From positions 248,001-312,000 of the forward strand of contig CAOLHI010003121.1 of NCBI GenBank assembly GCA_948474755.1: a stretch of 64,000 nt of DNA, read 5' to 3'. Below, piece after piece: positions 45,728 through 54,477 of this stretch. The notes under the pieces were generated by a model. The model saw only the letters and a program-made list of their open reading frames with translations. It searched no databases and was not told where the DNA came from. The stretch comes from Ctenosaura bakeri (Eukaryota; Chordata; Lepidosauria; Squamata; Iguanidae). Made by a program: the position numbers and the translations under genes. Numbering within the stretch: the first letter of the stretch is position 1; every line of letters begins with the position of its first letter.

Positions 45728-46765
45728 TTGAATGACTTACCAGACACCGTGAAGAAAGTTTTGATGGCAGCACATAAGCCACCTACATCAAAGTCATATA
45801 CTTATAAATGGAACAGATTTATTAAGTATTTGAATGATGTGAATGTTGATGTTCAAAGTTATACTGTGGTTAATGTGCTTGACTTTTTGTCGAGATTGGC
45901 AACAGAGGAACTGACACTGTCATCAATCAGATGTTACTTGGTGCCTCTTTCTTGGTGCCATCAACAGGATGGTAAACCATCTCTTTTTGGGGATCCTATG
46001 GTTAAGAGTTTTTTGCAAGGTTATAAACACTTGCATCCACCAGTTAAGCCTCCTGTATCATCTTGGGATTTGAGTACTGTGATAATGGAGTTGACTGGTA
46101 AACCCTTTGAACCCATGGCAACTTGTGATTTGCATCTCTCAACATGGAAAATTGCTTTCTTATTAGCAATAACATCAGCTAGAAGGGTCAATGAGTTATG
46201 TGCATTGAGGGTTGACTCACCTTATTTACGCTTTCATAAGAGTAAAGTAGTTCTTAAACCAGATATCACATTTTTGCCCAAAATTGTATCATCGTTTCGT
46301 TTTAATCAGGATATCATTTTACCTGCATATTTTCAGAATCCTGAGTCTGAGGTAGAAAGAAGGTTACATAGTTTAGCTGTTAGGAGAGAACTAGCTTTCT
46401 ATGTACAGCACACTGCTGTTATTAGGAAAACTAATAAGTTGTTTGTTTGCTATTCTGTGTCTAAACAAGGGACGCCTGTTTCATCCCAAATGTTAGCGAA
46501 GTGGGTTGTTTCTACTATTCAATTGACTTATGACCTTGTAAGAAAAAAACTACCTGAAGGGGTTAGAAGCTATTCAACTAGAGCTTTGGCAGCTTCAAGT
46601 GCTTTTCTTCAGGGGGTACCACTAGATGATATATGTAAAGGAGCCACATGGTCACAACTGATAACCTTTATATTTCATTATAGAATAGAGAATAGAGAAA
46701 AAGAGACGCTAAGTTTGGAAGAGCAGTTTTATTTTCTGCTATTAATTAATACATTTTCATTATAG
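45728..46765 (+). CDS. DIRS tyrosine recombinase, open reading frame of 345 codons
   Basis: The frame runs uninterrupted from MNDLPDTVKK to a stop. An N-terminal SAM-like DNA-binding half (about residues 1-110; SYTYKWNRFIKYLNDVNV) is followed by the catalytic half. Box I Arg is in TSARRVNELCAL (about 149-160). The usual HxxR motif reads Y282-S-T-R285, a His to Tyr change that a single base would explain. ATWSQ (W308) and the nucleophile Tyr in FIFHYR (Y318) are present. The enzyme would integrate the element's circular DNA. Length is normal for the family and no stop has arisen, so the copy is young or the frame is by luck intact, but the His change probably weakens activity. The start Met is the first in frame; in DIRS this ORF often overlaps the preceding one. 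Confidence 0.85.
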   Translation: MNDLPDTVKKVLMAAHKPPTSKSYTYKWNRFIKYLNDVNVDVQSYTVVNVLDFLSRLATEELTLSSIRCYLVPLSWCHQQDGKPSLFGDPMVKSFLQGYKHLHPPVKPPVSSWDLSTVIMELTGKPFEPMATCDLHLSTWKIAFLLAITSARRVNELCALRVDSPYLRFHKSKVVLKPDITFLPKIVSSFRFNQDIILPAYFQNPESEVERRLHSLAVRRELAFYVQHTAVIRKTNKLFVCYSVSKQGTPVSSQMLAKWVVSTIQLTYDLVRKKLPEGVRSYSTRALAASSAFLQGVPLDDICKGATWSQLITFIFHYRIENREKETLSLEEQFYFLLLINTFSL

Positions 46766-46912
46766 GTATTTATTAAGCACCAAATAAATATGTTTTCTTT
46801 TGTTGCAATCATCTAGTAAGGGGATGATTCTTATTGTGTTGTTGTTTAAGTTTAGATGCATTTGGTTTTCAGCATGACATCCCACCGTTCTTGTAACAGC
46901 TTGCTAGCCTCT

Positions 46913-47003
46913 CAATTGTGCGAGTCACAGAGACCACAAAGAAGAACAGATTGCTTACCTGTAACTGTGGTTCTTTGAATGGTCTTCTGTGAACTCACAC
47001 AAA
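46913..47003. repeat. DIRS internal complementary region
   Basis: 46913-46936 (CAATTGTGCGAGTCACAGAG, ACCA) is the reverse complement of the left repeat's outer part at 43030-43053, and 46943-47003 (GAACAGATTGCTTACCTGTA then ACTGTGGTTCTTTGAATGGT) is complementary to the outer end of the right repeat (47209-47264). This region templates end restoration in the DIRS replication model. Confidence 0.9.
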
Positions 47004-47074
47004 CCCTCCCATCCTCCCCTCTGCATATCCTGCTGATGTGTTGGTTCCATTAATGCTGCTATAGCGGCTAAAGC

Positions 47075-47264
47075 GGAACTGACCATTGGAGCAGGTGGGG
47101 GCTCTTATACCCCGGAGGATGGGGGAGGGGTTCAATGGTCAAAACACCTACTTTTGGATTTCTAGAAGGTTTCGAATGCTGTTCTGCACAGCGCATAAAC
47201 CCAATTGTGTCAGTTCACAGAAGACCACTCAAAGAACACAGTTACAGGTAAGCAACCTGTTCTT
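47075..47264 (-). repeat. DIRS right inverted terminal repeat
   Basis: GGAACTGACCATTGGAGCAG to AGCAACCTGTTCTT, complementary to 43012-43182 with about 10-15% mismatch by eye and a slightly longer outer end. GCTCTTATACCCCGG corresponds to the TATA segment of the left copy. Confidence 0.9.
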
Positions 47265-47864
47265 ATCACCAAAAGCACAATATCATCTAACATAGGGATG
47301 GGAATTAAGTAGCCCTTCAGATGTTACTGGACTGCAAGTCTGTCTACCCCTAGTCAGCATAGCCAAGGGGGTAGGCATGATGGGAGCTGCAGCCTAACAA
47401 CACTGGGAAGATCATATGATACCTACTCTGATATTAGAGAAGGCCTTCATTGCAGTTTGAAATTGGGAAGAAACAAATTCTATTTTCAGTGTTTAGCTTG
47501 ATAATGCTGCATGGAAAGGAAGAATCATAGAAATATAATCCTGAGTTTAGGAAAACGAAATCTATTGTCCTATAGTCTTCTCTACAAAATCTGATTAAAG
47601 ACTACTTTTAATAATTGTTGCCAGTGACAGCCTACCTCATTTGCTTCCTCATTTCCTGCCTCCTACTTCCTACCTCATTTCCTGCTCCGTGGGTGAATGA
47701 AACATGTGAATAAATATATCAGTGGCTATCCAATTACATCATGTTTGAATTCAACAAAGATACAATTTTTCACTAATTTCATTCTCAAAGAAAGCTAGGG
47801 CAATTTTTTTTTTCATTTTTTACCTGCTGTAAGAAAACAAAATTCATGGTTGGGGGGCTGCAGA
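47265..47864. other. Short inverted-repeat element piece, otherwise nothing recognised
   Basis: 47295-47412 (AAGTAGCCCTTCAGATGTTA, then GCATGATGGGAGCTGCAGCC) resembles the lizard element at 57396-57519. TCCTACTTCCTACCTCATTT CC-type repeats occur near 47640-47690. No gene. Confidence 0.4.
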
Positions 47865-48112
47865 GAAAACAGCATTTTCTGCACAGAAAATAATTCTTAT
47901 GCACAGAAGTATTTTCTGTGCAGAAAATGCTGTAGCGGGGACTTATTCTGTACAAAATTCACTTACGGATTTCTTTTGTGCAGAAAACATTTTCTGTGTA
48001 GGAAACAGTATTTTTGACAGAGAGAAAAAAAGTAGATCAGTCACAAAATATAAATTGTTTCTTGTGCAGAAAATGCTGTTTTCTGTGAAAAAAAGTGATG
48101 AGTTTGCATAGT
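47865..48112. repeat. Third palindromic TTTTCTGTGCAGAAAA array
   Basis: ATTTTCTGCACAGAAAATAA, TATTTTCTGTGCAGAAAATG and GAAAATGCTGTTTTCTGTGA recur, with GACTTATTCTGTACAAAATT in the middle, the same phrase as in the two other arrays. Confidence 0.85.
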
Positions 48113-50429
48113 AAAAGTCTCTACCTTGAAGACTTCTCAGTCCATTAGTCTCTTTGAGCCTTATCACATCATACTTTAATACCATGTTGTTCCATTGGAA
48201 CCCCACTATAGCCATTCCAGTGATGGTGTCAGGTTATTAACACTCTCTATTGCACCCTTTCTACATCTGCAGATGAGTAGCAACATTCGCACTGTTCTTC
48301 CCTCTGCATTACAACATCATTGCCGAGTCCTTTTCCCCACCCCACACCTCATGATTGGTTTATAGGCTATTGGGCAGAGATCTCCTTGGGAGGAGCTGAT
48401 GGAGGGATAAGCTGGGAACTCCCACACCATCATCTACCAAAGGAAGTGCTTTGAGGAAACTGCACCCCCACAGCTGACTGGATTGTTGCAGGAAAGAGTG
48501 CCATTAATAGATTATTTACAGCATGAAAAAATGGCATATTTCAAATGGATTGCAATGCAATAGCTGCTGGTGAGTGACAAGGTCATGTGATAGGACTGAT
48601 CCTGAACCAAGAATAATGCATTGCTCTGGTGGTATGAGACCTTGGTATAAGACCCCTCATCAGGGTTTCCCAAGAAAATATTTTGTTTGACAGTATTTGA
48701 ATATTTATTCCATCCCTAGATTTCAGTATGACTGAAATGAGTGAAAGCCATACATAACTGCTAGATCAGAGGTGAGGAAAGTATAGCACTCCAGATTTTT
48801 CAGTCTGCAATTTCCATCATTCTTCATCTTTTGCTTTTCAGGGCAGGATTAATGAGAGCTGCAGTCCAACATAACCTGGAGAGTCACACCTCCCCTCTCT
48901 CTAGCACAGACTGCCCTTTTTAGCAGAGCTTGTGGAATGTAATCTTGTGCCCTTCCTTCAGGCACTGCTGAAAAGAAGGGGAAAATATTTTTTAAGGCAC
49001 TTTTCAAAATTAAGACACAATTTCTCAGTAATATAACCTAATGATGCCTCTGCAAAAAAGTGAGATGTGCTGAAATATGGCAAACTTAGAAATGATAGAT
49101 TTTTACTGAGGCTGAAAGTGCCTTATGAACTAGAAATTCCTGAATTACAAATGTCTTGTCAGCAGCTTTAGAAGCATAGTCAGGCATTGATAAAAAGCAA
49201 AACAGCATGATCTATTACTTTTCCATGTAATAAGTATTTGAAATAGCTTTACTTGCAATAAAGAACGAGTAGACTGTGCCAATATTATGCTTCCATTTAT
49301 ACAAGGTCCTGTCATCCGACATGATTAAACATCACAAAAGGCAGGGAGTAGATGGAATAATCAGCTAATTGAAAATGGTGCTGAATTATGTTACAAAACT
49401 TTGGTTCCATCTATTTTAACAAGTGTGCTTGTGAACTTTGAGAATGTTAGAATAAGCATTAAAAGTGTACCAGCTGCTTATTCTAGAAGCCACATCATTT
49501 TATTGATTCAGTGCCTTGGATGGCCATCCTATATACTAGTAAGCAAGAAATCTCGTTCAAACCAAGGGGTAAATTAATTTCAGACAAGTTTACAGGAACT
49601 ACATTCCATTGGTGAGGTGGGACAAAAGTACATGTTACCTCAAAACTCTTGCTGACATTAACTAAACCTGAGGAGAGTAATTCCAACCTTTCAGAACATG
49701 AAAGAACCAATACAGAATAAGAAAGAATCAATCACATGACAGTGATTGTCATGGCATAAAAGGAATAAACCCTACAGAAGACCCACCAAGTTCTGATTGA
49801 GACCCTAGAAGGGTTGAGTATAGCCATAGGACCTGAGTTTCCCCACCCCTACACATTCTCCAAACTTGATGATGCTTCTTTGTTTGAAGAGCAATTTGCT
49901 CCAGTGATTCTGTCTGGGTAAGACTTTTCAGCAAAATATAAGGTCCCAATCAAGAGAGCAAGCAGTTGAGTCCACACGTGCAAAAGAACTGGCTTACCAC
50001 ATTGTAAACTAGGTGAATGAATCCACATGATCACACAGCTTCTTTTTTTTTTTTACAAAAGAAATTGTTACTGGGTGTTCATTCGAATGGTTTATGAGTA
50101 GAAGCTTGTTCACTACATCCTTACTCAATACCTAACTGAGTCTAATAATAAGGTCCCTCTCGACCCTCTAAGACATGGGCGAAAATTGCATAGGCTGTGG
50201 ATCAAATGCAGCACTCATTTTTGAAGGCCCAGTGGGAGTGTGGAGAATTGCTGCTACTGGAAATCTTCAACAATACTAATTTTCCTTCACAACAGTGTAG
50301 TCACCCATATACATGCTACCTTATTCCTCCCCCAAGCAGTTTTACACAATCAGAAGTGGGCCTAACAGCCACATCTAGGTTGTTGTTTTTTTGTGGAGGA
50401 ATGGTGTAGCCCAGGATGATTACCATGGG
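48113..50429. other. No gene; one degenerate short element
   Basis: 48772-48895 (CTCCAGATTTTTCAGTCTGC, then GAGAGCTGCAGTCCAACATA) is a degenerate relative of 57396-57519. The 5' end of the Ngaro-like element may reach into the last few hundred bases. A T run lies at 50043-50054. The rest is unassigned. Confidence 0.3.
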
Positions 50430-50605
50430 CAGGGGAATGTTGCCTGGATCCCTGCAGTTTGACCACCTTTTAGGTTTATGGATGGTTCAAGATCCCAATA
50501 AAGGGTATCCAGAAACTCTATTTTGCTAAGAATCTTCATCTGGTAATTGCCTAGAGGAAGCTGTTAGGAACAAGATTCATAAGGAAGTAACCAAGAATAG
50601 GCTGG

Positions 50606-51310
50606 TCAGCTTCTTCCCACTCCTCCCTTTGTGAATCTTAGGGTATCAGCTTTGGGGGTTGTTCCTAAGAAGGCACCTGGTGGATATCAGCTTGTTCAGC
50701 TTACCTTTTGGGTGATGCCATTCCATGAAGCTTTGCTTTAGTGCATTACACATCCTTTGATGTAGCTATTAGGGAGGTGCACAGGAATGGAGTCTGAGCA
50801 GAGCTGGTGAAATGTGATATTAAGCATTTTGTCTTCTCCCAGCGCATCTAGAAGATTTTGAACCGTTAGGTTTTCCTTTTAAGAATTTATATTATGTGGA
50901 TTAAGCTCTCCCAATGGAATGCTCAGTCACCTGTTCAGGTTTTGAGGAGCACTTTTCTGGCATGGTCCTTTAAACATATGTCAGGTTTGAAGGGGGTGAT
51001 TCGTTACATCAGTGGGTTTTTGTTCATAGATAGGTTGGATGAGGAATAGTGTTTAATTAAGGAACTTTATTCCCTGGCTAATTTTATTGCGTACCTCATG
51101 AGAAGACAGAGGGTCTTTCTATTTCTCTTATTTTCTCAGGTACTGAAATATAGACTATGGAATAGCACTGTAGGATTCCTGTGGAGAAGCTGGATGATCT
51201 GGCTAGGAGGTGGTCCAATTTTCTTGAGCTTAGGAAGGCTATTTTCAAAAGTTCCAGGAACTTATTGGGCATCTTAATTTTATTTGTAGAGTGTTGCTCC
51301 AGGTGGGGCC
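50606..51310 (+). pseudogene. Ngaro reverse transcriptase, broken
   Basis: One frame reads FVNLRVSALGVVPKKAPG and GYQLVQLTFW (about 50628-50710). Later blocks in shifted frames read AHLEDFEPLGFPFKNLYYVD then ALPMECSVTCSGFEEHF (about 50845-50960), HEKTEGLSI (51100) and PVEKLDDLARRW (about 51185), then LGILILFVECCSRW. The order of blocks is that of a Ngaro/DIRS-type RT, including the thumb. The catalytic aspartate pair segment (near 51010-51040, ISGFLFIDRLDE-like) is degenerate. At least eight stops occur. Confidence 0.8.
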
Positions 51311-51720
51311 TTTCAGAGCTGTCTTTGTGATGTTATTGTAGGTATGTGGCAGCCTCACCATAGGATCAGGTTGACATGGGGTATCAGAGAGGATTCGGAA
51401 GTTTGGCAACAGCTCCTGGCATCCTTCAATGCCACTTCCTTCTGGAGAGATGAGCTTCATATCCATGATGACTTCAAGGTGTCATTGGATACAGCCAGGC
51501 CTATTGGTTTTGGTGCCTAGTTTAGAGATCACTGGTATACTCAAATTTGGCTTGAGGAGTGGAATAAGGCTGCCTTATTAACAGACAAGCTTTTTGGAGT
51601 TTTTTTTAACAGGGAAGTTCCTATAGTGGTAGCTGTTTGGGTTTGGGCAGAAGAGCTAGCTAACTTCTTTGTCTGTGTCTGATGTGATAATATGGCTGCT
51701 GTTCATGTTACTAACTCTGT

Positions 51721-52104
51721 GGGGTTTTCTACACTACACTGTTTTAGTGCTATTATTCCACTTTCAACATCCTTTGGAATTCTGGGGCTTGTAGTTTACT
51801 GAAACCAAAGAGCTTCATGGCTGAGAATTCTAAGGCCTTTTCTGCACGAGTCTGTTATAGCGTGATGATTCCACTTTCAACCTCCTATGGGATCCTGGGA
51901 TTTGCAGTTTTGGGAGGGGCCAGTCAGCCCCTCCTGAACTGCAAACCCCAGGATCCCATAGGAGGTTGAAAGTGGAATCATCACGCTATAACAGACTTGT
52001 GCGGAAATGGCCTAAATATCCCTCCTTAAACTGCAAACCTCAGGATTCCATAAGATGTTGAAAGTGGAATAATAGCACTAAAACGGTATAGTGCGGAAAG
52101 GCCC
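51721..52104. mobile_element. Group A transposon in Ngaro, itself interrupted
   Basis: The left half (GGGGTTTTCTACACTACACT to GCTGAGAATTC) and the right half (AATATCCCTCCTTAAACTGC to TATAGTGCGGAAAGGCCC) together make one group A element; TGT and TAT flank it, a decayed 3-bp duplication restoring the RNase H frame when removed. Confidence 0.85.
51834..52012. mobile_element. Inner group A foldback element (179 bp), TAA duplication
   Basis: GGCCTTTTCTGCACGAGTCT to TTGTGCGGAAATGGCC, flanked by perfect TAA (51831-51833 and 52013-52015). The arms are a near-perfect palindrome around GGGGCCAGTCAGCCCC. Uninterrupted group A copies have a single TAA at the same place (GAATTCTAAATGC), so the duplication is confirmed by the empty site in paralogues. 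It is the youngest of three nested layers here. Confidence 0.95.
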
Positions 52105-52369
52105 TATGTCTTCTAAGTCCCCACAGAGCAAGTGCCTAGTTGGGGCGTTTGTTTTACAATGTTTATGCTACAACATTTTGTTTATGGCACTCCATGTGGC
52201 TAGTATGGATAATGGGATAGCTTATGCTCTTTCCCACCTCCAGATGGAGCACTTCAGGTAGTTTGTCCTGGATGCAGATTCTAGTCCTCTTCAGATACCT
52301 AAAGATCAGTAGCACCTTGTAGGAGTGAGGTTATCAGAGCCACCAGTCTCTCTTTAGACACTAACACTA

Positions 52370-53150
52370 AATGGAGTTATCAAAATGCAGAGAGGGAGTT
52401 TGAGAGCTTTAGGGTGGTTAATACTCCGCAGGCGTCTTGGCCTATCCCTGTTTATCACATCCTGCAATAATTTGTGTCCTTAAGGAGTAAAGGGATGGCC
52501 CCACAGTCCATTAGGACTAGGCTGTCAGTTTTGCCTTTTGCAACCAAAGTTCAAGGATGTGAGAAGGCCACCTGTGACTTCAGGGTGTACAAGACTCTGG
52601 AGAGGGGGACTAGGGAATGGGATTGATCAGCACAGGCCCTAATCCACAGAAATTCTTAAAGGCTTAAGTAATGAATGGTCTGTCACTTGTAGTTCTGTTT
52701 ATGAGTCTGTACTTTCATGCAGCAGCTTTGACTGTGTTCTTTTGCAGCCTTCATGTTAGCAAGTTGGTGGCAGTGGCCAAATGGGATCTCAGGCAGAGTT
52801 TGGAGTTTGGAGACTTAATTCTGTCCAATGAACAGTCGGTTCTGATGATTAGGTGCTCCAAGCCTTATCAGAAAGGGGAGCATCAGTCATGTTGGGGTTG
52901 TGTGTGCTGACCCAGCTTGGTGCCCAGTTTGTGCCCCCACAATGTTGTATACAGGTTAGGGGTGTCAGACCTGGGTTTCTTTTTTGCCATGATGACTTCT
53001 CACCCTTCTCACCCTTCACCAATTTTGGACCATCACCTCTATAGTCTTGCAGATGTTAGGTCAGCAGGGGTTAGGTCAGCAGGTTTGACACCCATTCCTT
53101 CTGGATTGGGGCAGCCTCTACAGCTTCTGAAATGCTAACATTGTTGTTTT
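52370..53150 (+). pseudogene. Ngaro tyrosine recombinase, broken, catalytic residues lost
   Basis: The N-terminal core reads WSYQNAEREFESFRVVNT, QASWPIPVYHILQ, FVSLRSKGMAPQSIRTRLS and DFRVYKTLERGTREWD (52370-52625). The catalytic half shows FHAAALTVFFCSLHVSKLVA (about 52712-52770), where the box I Arg position reads His, then VRPGFLFCHDDFSPFSPFT (about 52957-53025) and FDTHSFWIGAASTASEML (about 53090-53140), where the HxxR Arg reads Trp. Frames shift between blocks. The enzyme is dead, as both conserved arginines are changed. Confidence 0.85.
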
Positions 53151-53154
53151 TGTC

Positions 53155-53749
53155 TTTCTGGTTAGTTCCAGGTGCTGTGTGGTGAGACAATGGGTCCTGA
53201 TCTGTGGCCATAGTATGGTATTCCAGGCCTGAAGTTGCCATTTTGTGGCTCAACTGCAGCTGAGCAACCTAGCCACCATTGAGTGGTTTGGGAGAAGAGG
53301 ACTCAGGTGGAACAGCTGGTTTGAAGAGCACACTGGTTTGAAGAGCACACTGGGCCTCCTCTTCATGTTGTAGTCATTCATTTTGGTGCAAATGACTTGG
53401 GCTTGCTAAAAGGCAAGTGCCTGATTTTTCAAGCTTTGAATGATTTTCAGCTTTTGCAAAGTTGTTGGACTGGAGTTTCCTTTGTTTTTTTTCTCTCTGC
53501 TGTTTTGCCCCACCAGGTGTGGCAGGGTAAGGGTGAACCTCGTCGTATTGATCTTGACCTTAGGAGGGTAAACAGGAAAAATCATAATGACCTGAGGGAG
53601 GGGTTAGGCCACTTCCTTCCACATCCCCCCATAGTTTTCCAATGGCCAGAGCTCTACAAGCCAGAAGAGGATAACATGTTGCTTCTGTGGGATCTTCAAC
53701 AGTGGGTGAGGGATGTGTTGTTCAGCCTGGTGAGGGAAAGGGACTAAGC
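53155..53749 (+). pseudogene. SGNH-hydrolase-like domain of the Ngaro element, broken
   Basis: Block I reads LICGHSMVFQA (about 53200-53232); a conserved IEWFGRRGLRWN follows (about 53278-53314); block III reads VIHFGANDLGLLKG (about 53373-53414) with the Gly and Asn of the family. The last 116-codon frame (53397-53747) continues to RRIDLDLRRVNRK and ends near SLVRERD. The C-terminal Asp-x-x-His block is altered (EEDNMLLLWD). SGNH hydrolases are esterases; Ngaro and related elements are among the retroelements known to carry one, role uncertain. Some parts are open but stops occur upstream. Confidence 0.75.
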
Positions 53750-53863
53750 AGACGTTTGTCCCTTGCCTGTTGCAGGTAATGGGAAGATAATATAAGACTT
53801 TGATATATATCTTTGGCACTTTTTTGGTATATTATAGGATTCAGAAAATTCCTCTTTAAGATC

Positions 53864-54195
53864 CTGTGGTGCAGGGAGTGGGAAGGAGGCTACACTTAAG
53901 GCCAACCTGGGATTCAGGTTCTCATTTGAAGAGTCCTGTGGCTTGGGTGGGTTACCTTCCAATTGCAGCTGGTTGGGGAGCAAACCACTTATAGCATTGC
54001 CCTCAGGGCTCAAGTGTTTCACCTAAGGGAAAGCTGAGGATATAGTCGGGGGGTGACACCTCACCTCAGCTGGATCCCCTGGCTCCATTTTCAGGCCAAC
54101 ACAACTTAAATAGCTTAGGTTAAATAAAGTGGTTCTTATTTAATACAACTTTCTGTGTCTGGTCTTGTTATTCCATGCTTGTTCATCAGTGCCCA
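53864..54195 (+). repeat. Ngaro 3' direct repeat, first copy
   Basis: GATCCTGTGGTGCAGGGAGT, AGTCCTGTGGCTTGGGTGGG, TTACCTTCCAATTGCAGCTG and GGCTCAAGTGTTTCACCTAA are all repeated in the same order in the second copy, as are the ends (AAAGTGGTTCTTATTTAATA, GTGTCTGGTCTTGTTATTCC). Confidence 0.85.
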
Positions 54196-54477
54196 CCTGG
54201 ATCTGCACAGTGAACAATGCTGCAGGGCAGAGCAGCATTTTGATATCTTCCAGGGGAAGAGACAAGTATGTCTTGTAACTGGCCTTGTAACGGGGTGCCA
54301 GAATGCTGCATGTGAAGGGGTCAGAGCCCTGTCATCCCTTAACTTGCTTCTTTGATCTGTGATTCTTGGCCCACACTCTAGCCTCTATTGCAGTGTTTTC
54401 TAGTCACTTAGGGACCAGATAGGTTTTTTTTGGGGGGGGGATATCCTACACTGTATTTGATGAACATGGACAATTAA

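Larger units (their letters stand above)
43012..47264 (+). mobile_element. DIRS-like tyrosine-recombinase retrotransposon lacking its reverse transcriptase
   Basis: The element is bounded by inverted repeats (43012-43182 and 47075-47264) and has an internal complementary region at 46913-47003 matching both outer ends, the architecture of the DIRS family, which integrates through circular intermediates with a tyrosine recombinase and makes no target duplication. Order on the plus strand: gag-like region, RNase H remnant, recombinase. The reverse transcriptase normally found between gag and RNase H is gone: gag-like sequence ends near 45050 and the RNase H begins at about 45061. It is therefore a deletion derivative. 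TATAAAA at 43148-43154 in the left repeat may be the promoter. Confidence 0.9.
51311..52265 (+). pseudogene. Ngaro RNase H, broken and split by nested group A elements
   Basis: 51365-51480 reads RLTWGIREDSEVWQQLLAS then FNATSFWRDELHIHDD; 51480-51720 reads VSLDTARPIGFGA, stop, FRDHWYTQIWLEEW, VVAVWVWAEELANFF and CDNMAAVHVTNS, the RNase H core with its DN motif. After the insertion at 51721-52104 the frame resumes with MSSKSPQSKCLVG and then FYNVYATTFCLWHSMWLV-like sequence ending in ALSHLQMEHF. Stops break it in several places. Confidence 0.8.
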
